DNA of 64,000 nt from Numida meleagris. Lineage: Eukaryota; Chordata; Aves; Galliformes; Numididae. Each line of letters starts with the position of its first letter. The stretch's first letter is position 1. Position numbers and translations under genes: made by a program. Below the pieces are notes generated by a model. The model ran no database searches, was not told the DNA's origin, and was given only the letters and a program-made list of their open reading frames with translations. Positions 37,868 through 48,994 of this stretch are shown in pieces. The stretch is taken from the NCBI RefSeq assembly GCF_002078875.1, contig NC_034410.1, positions 45,171,839 to 45,235,838 of the forward strand, read 5' to 3'.

Positions 37868-37966
37868 TGCAGGTGTGGGAGAGTAATATTGGTGATAGGT
37901 AGATGATTGGACTGGAAGACCTTGGGGGGGGATCTTTCCAAACTTTGGTGATTCTGTGATTCCGTG
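37868..37966 (+). mobile_element. CR1 LINE 3' end fragment
   Basis: The segment matches the CR1 3' terminus: TGGTGATAGGTAGATGATTG, then GACTGGAAGACCTT and a closing GGTGATTCTGTGATTC. The tail repeat (GATTCTGT) is present in diverged form. Only about 100 bp is retained. Confidence 0.75.
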
Positions 37967-40293
37967 TAAGAGCTGGTTGTTTCGTAAAGTATTGTAACAA
38001 CCATAGGGTGATGGATAACCACGTCACCATGAACTGTGTAAGTCCATGAGGCATGCAGCAAAACAAGCTATTAAATGATGTTTGTGTTTCAGCCTTTGTT
38101 TATTTGAGGGCTTCATTGCTCCTTGGAGGCTTCTTTCACTTAAAGAAAGGGAGATGGCAACTTGAAATTTATACCTCTGTGCTTGCAGACAGAACTAATT
38201 CAGTTGTATTAGAAGATACCACTGAGTTGGTGCTCTGAATTGATGAGTTTTACCAGTTCATGCTGCGCTTGGTTTGTTCCTGCTCAATACTGCAGCAATC
38301 ACAAATGAACAGAACTGGTACAAGTCAAAATATTGTAGCTTGGGATGCTGAACATGAAGGCTGATAGAAACGAGGCTTTGCAAAGCGGTGAAATATCCTC
38401 CCAGGCCAGTCTCTTGTGACTGTGTTGCACCTCAGTCTGGACTATTGGTATGATTTCTACCTCTTTCCAGCTCTAAATAATCTTAAGGATCTGATACCAC
38501 TGCTTGGAAACTGGATAACACCTGGACCAAGTGCAAGTGGCACATCCTGAATAGAACAATGAGATAGGCCAACCAGTTAACAGGCTCACTATTCACTTTG
38601 TTTCTGCACGCAGACTGTCTAGGCTGGAGAAACTGGAGGCTTGGTTTCCAGAAAGAGGAGCTGGTGCCATGAGATGGGTTCCAGAGAGAAAAAGGGGCCC
38701 AAAGAGAAGGTGAAGATCCTGGCTGGAGGATACATCTGGGAAGTGAGGGAAGATCCTGGAGGTGAGGTAAATTCATGGAGACCAATGCCAGGGGATGCCC
38801 AGCACCAATAATAGTGCCTGAGACCAGAAACTGCAAGCAGCAACCCAGCAGAATCCAGCAGGACTTTCTGCCCAACTTGCTCTAGTCCATGACCTGCCTG
38901 TAGGGAAGTCCTTGGGAACATCATGGGGAAGCTGTAACAGCCATAGAGAATAAGCATAGAAAAAAGCCAAACACTGTTGAAGTTTCTGCAGAGGTGATAT
39001 TCTTTTTTTTTTTCCTGAGGATTCTGGATGAACCTTAAAGCAAGCTATGAGATGGAGAAGGAAGCAGGGAGGGGGAAGTGCTGCTGTTAATTTGGCATTC
39101 ATTTTAAGGAGCTGAACTGCAGCCAGAAGTAGTGCAGATGGCATCTCAATTCCCTCTTCTTTTGAAGAAAATGTATTTTTAATACAGTAACTTTTTTTTT
39201 CCATTAAGACATTTTTAGCTGTGGAACAAGGACAGTTAAAGGCAGTAGTTAAACCCCCAGCTTTTAGATGACATTTCTGAAAGCAGTTTATTTCTTGGAG
39301 TGGTAGATGTATGAAAGATACTGTTTCTTCAAAGCCACAACAAGGAGCTGGGTAGTAAGGACACTAGGGGCTAGTTGGCAGATGCCCTAGGAAGGAAGCA
39401 AAGGGACAGGACAGGTGATACTGTTGCTTTTGCATATGGGTGTGGTGGTGACTGGGGAATTTGTCTGTATTAAACTGTATCTTCTACTGTTCTGGACAGA
39501 TCCTACCTCTAAGCTTCTCCAGATAAACTGCGTTCCAGACACCTGCTCAGTTCTCTTACACCTGATTAAATACCTATCTGACTGCCATCAGGGCTGCAAA
39601 TCTGCATGAGGTGAAAGCATACCATGCTTTAGGTATGGTATTTTATAAATTAATTCTTTCAGTTAGGGATTTTTCTGAGAGTAATTTTTTTCATGAGCCT
39701 ATTTGTGAAACATTCTCTTAGGTAAACTCCAAAGCAAAGATAAAATTTGAACTAAAATACCAAACAAGCTGCTGTGTGCATTTGCCTGTCACTAAGATAT
39801 AGCTCATATTTTGGCAAATTATTGCATCTCTAATTTGATCTTCAGACTTCCTAATATATTGAAAACATTCCCATAGGGCACGATCAGCACTGCCATAGTA
39901 CAACTCATGCTTGATAGCAGTATGAATCAGGAAGTGCCACTTAAAAGACTTTACAAGGAAAGCTATCTCTTGAAATCAGCAGTTAGTGTTTTGTTAATAT
40001 TTATTTGTGTATCTCAACAGCTAAAGAATCTAGAGCTTGATTTTTACGGAAGACCATTAAATTGATATTAGAACCATTGCTTCTAGTTCCTTTTGAGAGA
40101 CAAAATTCTGAGATTTCACCATTAAATAAATGAAAGAAAGACTAAGAGGATGTGACAACTGAAAAGGTTAGTTATTCAAACATATTATTTCCAGAACCAT
40201 TCAACAAATAATTAGATAAATAAATGAAATTATCTGACAATGGAGGAGGTTTATTACTCAAACATACTTCCAGAACTATCTATCTATGACCTC
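37967..40293. other. Non-coding stretch, with a GC-richer patch at 38.6-38.95 kb
   Basis: Three overlapping minus-strand frames of 112-143 codons cover 38483-39204, but they are in different frames and none looks like a known protein. Close to the GC-rich island, ACTCAAACATAC-TTCCAGAACTA (near 40256) loosely repeats a line near 40175-40200. I see no supported gene. Confidence 0.45.
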
Positions 40294-40932
40294 TCAACTT
40301 ATGAACTCCTTACTGGTGCTGCTGTCTGCAGTGGGACCCACACTGGTGTGCTGGCCCATCCCCTGCATGTGCCCCCATGAGAGCTGCAGGTGCCACTGGG
40401 GCGGGATGGGGCTGTCCGTCAGGTGTCCCCGGCATGGCTGCTGCCAGCATGGCTGCTGCAAGGGGTGAGGTAGGAGGGCCCAAGAAGCTGTCGCTCTGGT
40501 GCCTGTGGGTGCCGTGGAAGCTCCTGCCTGCTGTCCTGGACCAGTTGTGAACCTGGGTCTCATGTGAGGAGGAGGAGCAGAAGTGGCAGCCGAGGTCTGG
40601 CTGCTGCTTGGTGGCAGCAGGGAGTGGGCCAGAGGCTGGCATGTTTCCCTCTGTGCTGCTGGAGCAGGGTCTGGCAAGGCTGGAGCAGCACTGGATTGGG
40701 TGGCGGCTTTCTTAAGGTGCTTGAGTGGTGGGGGCCCCATGGGTGCTGCTGTCTCTGTGCCTTCTTCCTTTGGTGCTGCCAGCAGGCTCCTATCTTGCCC
40801 AGCAGCCACTCCCCACATGGGCTGGGTACCTGGTCTGCTCCTCAGGTGGCTCTCGTTCAGGTCTCCCTGCAGGGCAGGGGCAGCCACCTCTTGCCTCCTC
40901 AGGGCAACTCTTTTCTGGCAGTGTTCAGGCAG
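40294..40932 (-). CDS. Long minus-strand open frame in a GC-rich island, function unknown
   Basis: The frame is open for about 213 codons, from just after a TGA near 40935 to the stop at 40294. The first in-frame methionine is internal (in QPMWGV), so this could be part of an exon, a decayed retroposed sequence or simply a stop-poor GC-rich stretch. The predicted peptide is Ala/Pro/Ser/Gln-rich with no recognisable domain. The surrounding DNA is AT-rich, and this island has few CpG dinucleotides, which argues against a promoter CpG island. Opposite-strand frames of 128-130 codons also exist here, which lowers the weight of this one. Confidence 0.2.
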   Translation of the reverse strand: MPEHCQKRVALRRQEVAAPALQGDLNESHLRSRPGTQPMWGVAAGQDRSLLAAPKEEGTETAAPMGPPPLKHLKKAATQSSAAPALPDPAPAAQRETCQPLAHSLLPPSSSQTSAATSAPPPHMRPRFTTGPGQQAGASTAPTGTRATASWALLPHPLQQPCWQQPCRGHLTDSPIPPQWHLQLSWGHMQGMGQHTSVGPTADSSTSKEFIS

Positions 40933-41755
40933 TTGGGGATCATCTCATGAAGCGTGGGTGAGAGTAGAAGAGTGACTGAAAAATGCAAAGGAGAAGAGTT
41001 AGTTGCTGTCCATTTGGGACTGAAAGATGGTGAGATACAAGAAGTTAAGACTTAACTGCTGAAGGCAAAGGTGGGTAGTAAAAAGGTCTATTGGTCAGAT
41101 TAATCCCAGAGCTTAGGTTAAGTCAAACAATATATGTTGCAAATATATTGAAATAAATAGACCTGTCATATCCTGATTTATCTTTCTTTTCCATGGGTTC
41201 AAATTGGGATATGACCCAAATCTATTTTATCTATATTTCTATTATTCAGCAATGCAATCTCTAAAATGCCCAGAAGCAGTCGGAGAAAGAAATACAGGTC
41301 AGAACATTGACTGAAATCCTCCTCTCTTCTTATTACCAAGGCTTATTTTCTTGGAATTTTCATCCCACTCACCAGAATCTTGTGAGAGTTGGATTATGTG
41401 TGCAGCAACTGATGTACCTTCCTGTGAGCAGCAGATACTTCTTCCCCTGCCAGAAACTCAGGAATGGAGATCTTGTGGGGTCACGGTGTATTTTGGTGAA
41501 ACCGTACAGATTAAGTTCCTGTATGAAGATTTTCATGTTTTCAGTCCTTTCCTTCCCAGTACTTGGAGCTTAAACATTTCTTCATCAGTGACAACACAGT
41601 TTCCACTGTGACCCCACCAAATTACCTTCAATTGGTCACTTTCAACTGATCGCCAGAGTTTCTGTGGAAAACTGAAGGCTGAGGAGATTATGGCTTTGCT
41701 CTCCTTGGAACAAATGTGAGGGAAACATTTGGTTTCCTCTTCATCAGAAAAAGTT
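40933..41755. other. Non-coding stretch before a CR1
   Basis: No gene is supported. Overlapping plus-strand frames at 41307-41611 (86-88 codons) have no family signal. Confidence 0.45.
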
Positions 41756-42317
41756 TGTGAATTTCCCCCTCTACTGGGCTCTTGTGAGGCCCCATCTGGA
41801 GTACTGCATCCAGGCCTGGGGCCTCCAGCACAAGAAAGATGTGGAGCTCTTGGAATGAGTTCAGAGGAGGGTGACCAAGATGATCAGAGGGCTGGAGCAC
41901 CTCTCCTATTGAGGAAAGGTTGGGGGAACTGGGCTTGTTTAGCTTGGAGAAGAGAAGGCTCCAGGGAGACCTCACTGTGACCTTCCAATACTTGAAGGGA
42001 GCGTATAGACAGGAGGGGGAATGATTGTTCACGAGGGTGGATAGCGATAGGACAAGGGGGAATGGTTTTAAACTGAGACAGGGGAAGTTTAGGTTAGATA
42101 TTAGGAGGAATTTTTTCACTCAGAGGGTGGTGATGCACTGGAACAGGTTGCCCAAGGAGGTTGTGGATGCCCCGTCCCTGGAGGTGTTCAAGGCCGGGCT
42201 GGACGTGGCTCTGGGCAGCCTGGTCTAGTGTTTGGCGACCCTGCACACAGTAGGGGGGTTGAAACTCGATGATCTTTGGGGTCTTTTACAACCCAGGCCA
42301 TTCTATGATTCTATGAA
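41756..42317 (+). mobile_element. CR1 LINE, 5'-truncated, well preserved
   Basis: This is a clear avian CR1 3' segment. It opens with TTGTGAGGCCCCATCTGGAG, continues through GTGTTCAAGGCCGGGCTGGA, and ends with ATTCTATGATTCTATGAA. A readable frame at 42025-42228 carries the usual CR1 line [17 protein letters not shown]. The element has no complete reverse transcriptase. It is among the least diverged CR1 fragments in the window, so probably a younger insertion. Confidence 0.93.
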
Positions 42318-43199
42318 TCCTTTTCTTCCTTTATCCATGCTGCAGCAGCATCCCAAATTGTTCCTTGTTCATCCAGTCCTGGAGGATGAGAAGAGGAGGA
42401 GCCTTAGGACTCAGCCAGCTTCTCTGGCTCAGAGGACATTTCTGATTCAGGTGGCTCAGTTTTAATTTTTGTTGTCTCAGTTTGACCAAAGTTTTCATGT
42501 AGAGGCATTTATGCGATGAGCCAGTCTTCACCCTGCCAGTCAACAAGCGAAGTCCAACAAAACTGTTGAGGGGTTCTGTCATGCAGTGCTCAAGTGTCAC
42601 GTTGATGCCCACGTGTCATCACAGTGACATCGCCATGTGGCAGCCAGGGCCTGGCTGGCTGGAGCAGCCAGAGCAGGTGTCACTGACTGGCACTTGTTGC
42701 TGGTCCTGCACAGAGCCACGGGTGTTTGAACTTGAGTCCAGAAGCAAAGAAAACTGTATTTAAAGGGGATCATTCCTCACCTGGACCTTGCTTCCCCTTC
42801 ACTGTGTGGTCCCTGATTAGCTCCCTTCTGGCCTCCTTGGTGTCCCTCTGGTTCTCCAGATGGAGTGGGGAGGGAATCAATTTCCTAAGCAACACTGACA
42901 AAAGAAAATAGCAATCTCTTCCTGGTTTATCACCACTTCTTGCAAATGCTCCATTATTTCAATAGCACGGCTTCTGTAAGGCAGTAGCTGTGTACCCAGG
43001 TGGTGCTCTGCAGTGTCAACAGTGTCCCAGAGGCTGCTCTGTAGGTCCAACCGGAACAAGACACTAAGTACATTTTGCTGATAGTATAAATATCCCTTCT
43101 TGGGTTCCTGTGCTTTTATTTGATATTTTATGTATTTAGAAAGCAAGCTAATGAAATCATTGATGTTCTTTAAGCCTTTTAAATCACAGCCCTCTCTAC
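42318..43199. other. Segment between two CR1 copies, origin unknown
   Basis: This is sequence of mixed composition that is not CR1. It holds minus-strand frames at 42331-42612 (93 codons) and 42877-43146 (89 codons). The second reads like natural protein (for example LFRLDLQSSLWDTVDTAE) but I do not recognise it. It could be a decayed coding or retroviral fragment, or chance. Confidence 0.3.
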
Positions 43200-44139
43200 A
43201 GGAACGAGGGCTTCACCTGTCAAGGAAAGGCTTGGTCTGGAGATGGTGTCTGGATGCAGTGCTCGAGTGTATGCTGAGTCTGAGAACACCACTAAGTTGG
43301 AGGAGCTGTTGATTCCCTCAAGGGCAGAGAGGCCTTGCAGAGAGATCGTAAGAAATGTGGGGGGTGGGCACTCACCAAGTGCATGAAGTTGAACAACAGC
43401 AAGTGCCAAATTCTGCCCCACGGTGGGGCAGCCCAGGATATACATACAAACTAGGAGACAAGAGGCAGGAGAGCCTCCCCACAGAAAGGAATCTGGGAGT
43501 TCTGGCTGACGGCAAGTTGGATCTGAGTCAGCACTGTGCCCTGACAGCCCAAAGGGCCAACTGTACTTGGGGGTGGGCGTCAGGCCCACACTGCCAGCCA
43601 GGTGAGGGAAGGGGTTGTCCTGCTGTGCTGTGCACTGTGCGGCCTCGCTTCCAGCACTGTGTGCAGGTTTGGGCACTGCAATATGAGAAGGACATAAAAA
43701 TGATAGAGAGCTTCCAAATGAGGGCTGTGAAGATGGGGAATGGTCTAGAGGGGAGGGTGTATGAGGAGCAGTTGTGGTCCCTTGGTTTGCTCAGCCCAGA
43801 GCAGAGGAGCTGAGGGGAGGCCTCATGGCGGCTGCAGCTCCTCACAGGGAGCGAAGGGGCAGCGCTGAGCTCTGTTCTCTGGTAACAATGACAGGACCCG
43901 AGCGAATGGCACTGAGCTGTGTCAGGGGAGGGGCAGGTGGGGGTTAGGGGAAGGTTCAGAGGGCAGTGGGCATGGAACAGGCTCCCCAGGGCAGTTTTTA
44001 TGGCCCCACGCTGCTGGAGTTCCAGGAGCATTTGGATAATGCTCTCAGATGTAGGGTTTGGGTGGTGCTATGTGGAGGCAGGAGTTGGAGTCTGTGATTC
44101 TTGTGGGTCCCTTCCAACTCAGAATATTCTATGATTCTA
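43200..44139 (+). mobile_element. CR1 LINE, C-terminal reverse transcriptase region and 3' end
   Basis: The frame at 43355-43813 follows the end of CR1 ORF2: ERNLGVLADGKLDLSQ, then FQHCVQVWALQYEKD and EEQLWSLGLLSPEQ. It lacks the catalytic core upstream and has indels. The 3' end reads CTTGTGGGTCCCTTCCAACTC, then ATTCTATGATTCTA. The element is 5'-truncated and inactive. The terminal region resembles the CR1-F group; the subfamily is not certain. Confidence 0.92.
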
Positions 44140-46380
44140 AAGGGTGGTTGCAGCTTGCAAGTAGCAACATCCTGCTTGAGAGTTCTGGAGTTCAGTTTCA
44201 GACTTTCACCCTTCCGCATGCGCTCAGCTACACACTGTTGGTGCTCACAACTTCTGCAGCTTTTTCAGCAACTGCAGGTGTCTGGCTTTTCCCTGCATGC
44301 CATGCAGGAGGTGAATTTTACCACTGGACCAGGCACCACAAAGGACACAACCTCTCATTTGAAGACATAGTTTTTCCTTTCTTATTAATTCGTCTAATAT
44401 ATGTGCGTTTTGCATAGCGAGGAAGATACATTTGAGGTGGAGGTAGAGTGCTATTAAGTGATGTATTATTCTTCCTGGGGTAGTCTGGCTCTGTTTTGAA
44501 GAGGAAATTTAGTTATAATGTATTTGTTTCATGAAGCTAGTTCTCAGCAGTGTTTTCCAAAGGACAGGTTGCAAGGCTAACACAAAGAAAACTGCTCACG
44601 TGGGTGTATAACATACAAACCTTACTAGCTGAGATTTGAGCTTCTGTCCTCTTTTGTAATGATAGCAATAGCTAATACTCTTCTGAATGCCTTAGGAATC
44701 TCTTATCCCTTTTGAATAAAAATTCACAATGTGGGTTTTTTTTTTTTTTTTTTGCTAATTAATTTGGAGAAAGGGTTAGGAAAATATTTTCATGTGGCTG
44801 GGGAGAGCTACTGGTGTCTGCCACTGCTAAGGTGGGAGGTTTTTTCTTTCATTCTGTTTAGGAAGAGGCTTAAGGCAGTTCAAAAGGGGGAGTGAATTCT
44901 CCGATGGAGACTTGTTTTGCAGCCAGATTCCTATGACAAAAAATGTTTTGCTCCAGCACTCATGTAGCTTTGTCTGGGTTTGTGATCAGCGTCATCCCAA
45001 AGAAGCAAAACTGTTTAGGAAATTTATAGATAGCAATTTGGTCTCCAGTGTAGCAGAGGCTCATCTGTTAATTGCTTTGAAGATTAAAGTCAAGACCTTG
45101 AACTGGCATCTGAAACTGACTTTAGAGATAAGCCCTAGCCATGAACTTCTGTCATCTCCTTTGCAAAGCCTTTGGTATTTAGAGGATAATAGATAAGTAG
45201 GATATCCAGGACAGCATCTAACTGATGTAAAGGATTTGTTTTATGGGAACCTAAATTGTTTCAGGGCTAAAACCAGTCCTCTCTAGGTCTGTTATCCAGA
45301 GATCTTTCCAGAGAAGATGTAAACTAAGAAAGAGCGAAAGGAAGGCTAAGTAGACACACAGAAGTGACAGCAAGTCAAATATTGATAATATCTGCCATGT
45401 AAATAATAGACACTTCAGGTTGCTAATTGAATTGATATGTTATTGTCTTTTAATTTAAGATGAATAAAAAGAAACACTTTCCTAGGTATGGTGTTGTGTT
45501 TTCCTTGTTTGTCCTTTTTTTTTTTTGATGGAAGAATGCTTTTTTTTTTTTGTCTTCCGATGCTACACTACCTTTCTTTCTCTTCTTCCTCACCACAGGA
45601 ACCCAACTTGGATTGAATTGTCATTTTGTGCTTAATGAAGTGAAACATCGTATTCTGAGGTTGTTTAAACATTTTGTCATAACTTCTTTTTTTCAACACA
45701 ATTTTCATTGAAGGATGTTTCTCTTTTTGTGTTAAGAATGTTGAAGGAAAATGTTTCTGGCAAGTTAAATAATTTGTTCTGAGGTGTTTAGAAATAACTG
45801 AATTCCCTAGTAGTTTTGGTTCCATCACTCAATGTCATTTTTCATCAAAAGCATCTCCATTAGTCAAGTATGATACAAGCAAATAGAGATGTTTTCTCAG
45901 AGATACTCTAGTGCCAGCACATTAGAGGCTGATTTGAATACAATGTTTGAGTGCACTCTATTGATGGCATTTGTTTTTATGGTGTTTGGGAGCAGTGCCT
46001 GAGGAATAGCTGTTGCACTTGGCCAGCTAGAAGGACAAAGTCACCGGCACTCCATGAGCTGCAGAGCTTGTAGCACACTGTTAAATGGAAAAAACGTGTG
46101 ATATATAACTAGTATGGTAGCAGCAGTGCTGCTGCTGTTAAAATTTCTTTTTCTCAGGGAGATTAAAAATAAAAGATTTAATTAGGAGAGGATAAACATC
46201 AGAGGGAAAAGAACATATGCCACTGAACTTTAAGGATGAAGAGCAGAGAATGAATGAGTAATTGATGAAATCTAAAATGGGAAGGAATTGAAAGTGCTGC
46301 ATGGCAGGTAACAGGAGGCAGTTTGAGCAAACCTCTGTCAGTGAGAGGTCTGAAAAGAAAAAGAGCTCTTGTATGTTGTT
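44140..46380. other. Non-coding stretch
   Basis: AT-rich with T runs at 44736-44753, 45518-45527 and 45540-45551, and a small AGCAGCAG/CTGCTGCT hairpin at 46119-46136. No gene is supported. Confidence 0.55.
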
Positions 46381-46381
46381 A

Positions 46382-46439
46382 AACCAAAAAAAACCAACCA
46401 AACAAAAAACCAAAAACAAACAAACAAAAACCCCACAAC
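46382..46439. repeat. A-rich (CAAA)n-like low-complexity tract
   Basis: Runs of AACCAAAAAAAACCAACC and CAAACAAACAAAAA. It is simple sequence, possibly an old poly(A) tail of a retroposed element. Confidence 0.85.
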
Positions 46440-46524
46440 CTGCTCTACTTTGGTTTCTTTTGCTTCTATCTGGTTTCTCCCTACATTTTTTGACCTCAGA
46501 TTGTCCTTGGAGTTTGTATGGGAA

Positions 46525-46760
46525 CTGCTGAGTCACGACCTGAGCCACTGATTGAGCACCTGGAGAAAAGACCCAGTCAGCCCTGGGAGCACAGGTGAAG
46601 GCAATTCACTGTGTGACCTGGCTCCACCCCTCTGAGGCCTCATTTAAGGGCTGACTGCCACTGAGGAAGGATTTCTTTCTGGAGATCCCTCCTTGGTGGA
46701 ATTTTTTCCCTGCAGAGCTAGTCTTCTGATACGGGTGAGCGATCTGCTTCCCTTTCTTTG
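46525..46760 (+). mobile_element. Possible avian LTR fragment
   Basis: A GC-richer block with features seen in avian LTRs: CTGAGTCACGACCTGAGCC, then CACCTGGAGAAAAGACCC, GACCTGGCTCCACCCCTC and a TATA-like TTTAAGG near 46645. No partner LTR, primer-binding site or coding region was identified. The resemblance is from memory of repeat texture and may be wrong. Confidence 0.3.
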
Positions 46761-47209
46761 TAGCACCTTTCTGTTCTGCTAGTCCTTCCAGCTCTTTTGT
46801 AATGCTTTTTCCATGGTGTTGATTCTTCTGATTACTACAGAGTTATTCTTTCCTGCTAATATTATTGAGGTTGTTCAGTGATACAGTTTACCTATTGTTA
46901 CGGACTTGGGTAACGCAGGTTGTCCTCTCATGTTGCCTGACCTGGAACATCAAGCAGTGCTATTATCCTTCTTGGTGAGTAACTTACGTATCCAGCAGCA
47001 TTGCTGAGCTCAGGAAACAACAAGAGCCCCAGGAAAAACACTTCAGGCAGCCACAGGTCCTTCCAAGCTGCAACAGAGAGAAAGGCATTAAGGAGATGTG
47101 GGAATAGGGATGGGGCCTATGTGTTCTGTTTCAGGAGATGGGAGGTGAGGGGAGAAAAGAGCCATTTCTCCCCCTTTTTTTCTAAGAGGGGACAAGTAAG
47201 AATAAGGAC
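46761..47209. other. Non-coding stretch
   Basis: No feature is supported. It may be internal sequence of the putative element just upstream, but I see no retroviral frame. Confidence 0.35.
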
Positions 47210-47677
47210 TTGGATTCCAGCACTCAGCTACAGTGGAGCTTGCCAAAAATGACACTGGGAGAGATGAGTGTGCTCCTTTTGCGCAGTGAGCAAAACCCTT
47301 TCTCTTCTCCCTCCCTGCCCCCATCATCTCCACTGTTTATTGTGATATATAAAGTGGATGTTGTTCTCTACCTCATCCCAGCGCTGCAGCTGGTGCTCTA
47401 TTTTGAGAAGGAAGATGATGAAAAGAGATCCTATGATTTGGTTTGGATTGCAGCCGCTCTTACCAGCTTAGCTGTGGCTCTCCAACACAGGAATGGTGCT
47501 TTCCTTCTCTGTTTTTTTATTAGAAGTAAATATACTGCTCGTGTAGGTAACGACTGTCCTGTGATGTGTGGGCCAAGCACAAATGGGATTCTGGTACAAC
47601 CTCAGGGAGTTGCAGATAACTTAATTTTACTCTTTGTTGTCTTTGTAGCAGTGGCTGGCTACCAAGCAGTTGGGTAA
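47210..47677 (+). other. 155-codon open frame, unrecognised
   Basis: The frame carries two hydrophobic stretches: LIPALQLVLYF with WIAAALTSLAVAL in the middle and LILLFVVFVAVAG near the end. No known family is recognised, and the first 45 residues look random. In a 64-kb AT-rich window one or two frames of this length are expected by chance. Confidence 0.12.
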
Positions 47678-48459
47678 ATTGTTTATTTGAAGAGAAATAC
47701 AGGACAAATCTGTAGAGCGTAGTAATGCATCTTTGCTCGGTTTTTTATCATAAGAGAATCTTAAAAGTTAAGCAGTAGTAATTACTGCTTGCGGGTAGCA
47801 GAGATTTATCGTTGCTCTTATGCAGAGATCTGCTGCCTATGTTAAAATGTTTCCTTCTGCAAAAGCAATCTGAAATCCCTGCTTTATTGACAAAAGATAT
47901 TTTAGTTAGCTTTAGAGAAAGAAGGAGATGGGTAAGTGCTGGTTTGTGTTCTGAACAAATATTCCAATGAGATGCATACACGCACATGGATTTCTTGGTT
48001 ACTGTGCTATTAATGTTTACCTTAATATTTATCTTAATACTTACATTTAAAAAACAGTTTTTTCCTCTGAATGGAAGATATTATTTCTATCTGATCCCAC
48101 ATCTCAAAAAGGCACCACAAAAATCATTGTTTTTTCTCTCTCTGTGTAGAATTGAGACACTAATGATCATGAATTTTACAGCTCAAGTGCTACCTATCAT
48201 ACTGTCACAATAACCTCCTCATACTGCTTGTAGAAGCAAGGAATCCTAGGGCAATTACACATAAAATGATAACATTGCTTCGTTTCAGATGTACAACATG
48301 AATAAGCAAAATCTTTGCTGATTCTGTGACTAGCATTCTGCAAATATGTCAAATGCTAACGGAGATAAAATTTTGTTGTATAAATTGTAGCTGATAAGAA
48401 GCTCATGTTTTGAGGCAGTGGTATCTTTGAAGAGAAATAAACAGCATAACCGTGTGTGT
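47678..48459. other. Non-coding stretch
   Basis: AT-rich; nothing recognised. Confidence 0.5.
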
Positions 48460-48483
48460 GGGGGGGTGGGGGGTGGGGGAGGG
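48460..48483 (+). other. G-quadruplex motif with single-base loops
   Basis: The plus strand reads G7-T-G6-T-G5-A-G3, preceded by four GT dinucleotides. Four G runs with one-base loops fit the most stable class of predicted intramolecular G-quadruplex. It could also be a mutated GT/GGT simple repeat. Confidence 0.8.
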
Positions 48484-48753
48484 AATGGTGGAGATGTGTG
48501 CCTGAACTAGATCTGTACTACATCAATTCAGAGATGGTCCTAATTCAGTTACGACTTTAAAAATCAGTTTTGAAGTTGCAGCTTTAAACTTCAATGTGTT
48601 TGTTCTTGTCTGACTTCTCTCATGCAGAAGGATGAGCAGGAATGGAATAATCCTGAATTTTCATGAAGGGAAGACTCTTTGTGACTTTATTTTCTTGAAG
48701 TTACAATGAGTACTGTTATATTTAAGAACTAAATTGAAAAGAAATTATCAGTT

Positions 48754-48890
48754 TCATAGAGTCATTGAATATCCTGAGTTGGAAGGGACCTACAAGGACT
48801 ATTTGGCTTTGCACAGGACCACACAATGATGAAACCATGTTTCTGAGAACATTGTCCAAACACTTCTTGAGATGTGCCGAAATGCCCAAG
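48754..48890 (-). mobile_element. CR1 LINE 3' end fragment (minus orientation)
   Basis: Read on the plus strand it begins TTTCATAGAGTCATTGAATA, then CCTGAGTTGGAAGGGACCTA, then CATTGTCCAAACACTTCTTG. This is the reverse complement of the CR1 3' end. The tail side faces left. Only about 130 bp is present. Confidence 0.8.
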
Positions 48891-48961
48891 GATACTACCA
48901 TGCCATTCAGACATTCACAAACTAGAAGAAAGTATTTGCAAAAGGAAACACCTACCTTGCC

Positions 48962-48994
48962 GAAAAAGGAGGGGGGGGGAAAAAAAAAAGAGAT
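48962..48994. repeat. Homopurine tract (A5-GGA-G9-A10-G)
   Basis: About 33 consecutive purines on the plus strand lie just right of the CR1 end. The tract could form triplex or slipped DNA and may be an assembly weak point. Confidence 0.8.

Noticed and set aside
38483..39204. Three overlapping minus-strand frames of 112-143 codons
   Set aside because: They lie in three different frames of a GC-richer patch and none shows family-like residues or clear splice borders.
41688..42119. 144-codon minus-strand open frame
   Set aside because: It is antisense to a clear CR1 fragment; the peptide is the reverse-strand shadow of repeat sequence.
43528..44031. 168-codon minus-strand open frame
   Set aside because: It is antisense to the CR1 reverse-transcriptase and 3' region.
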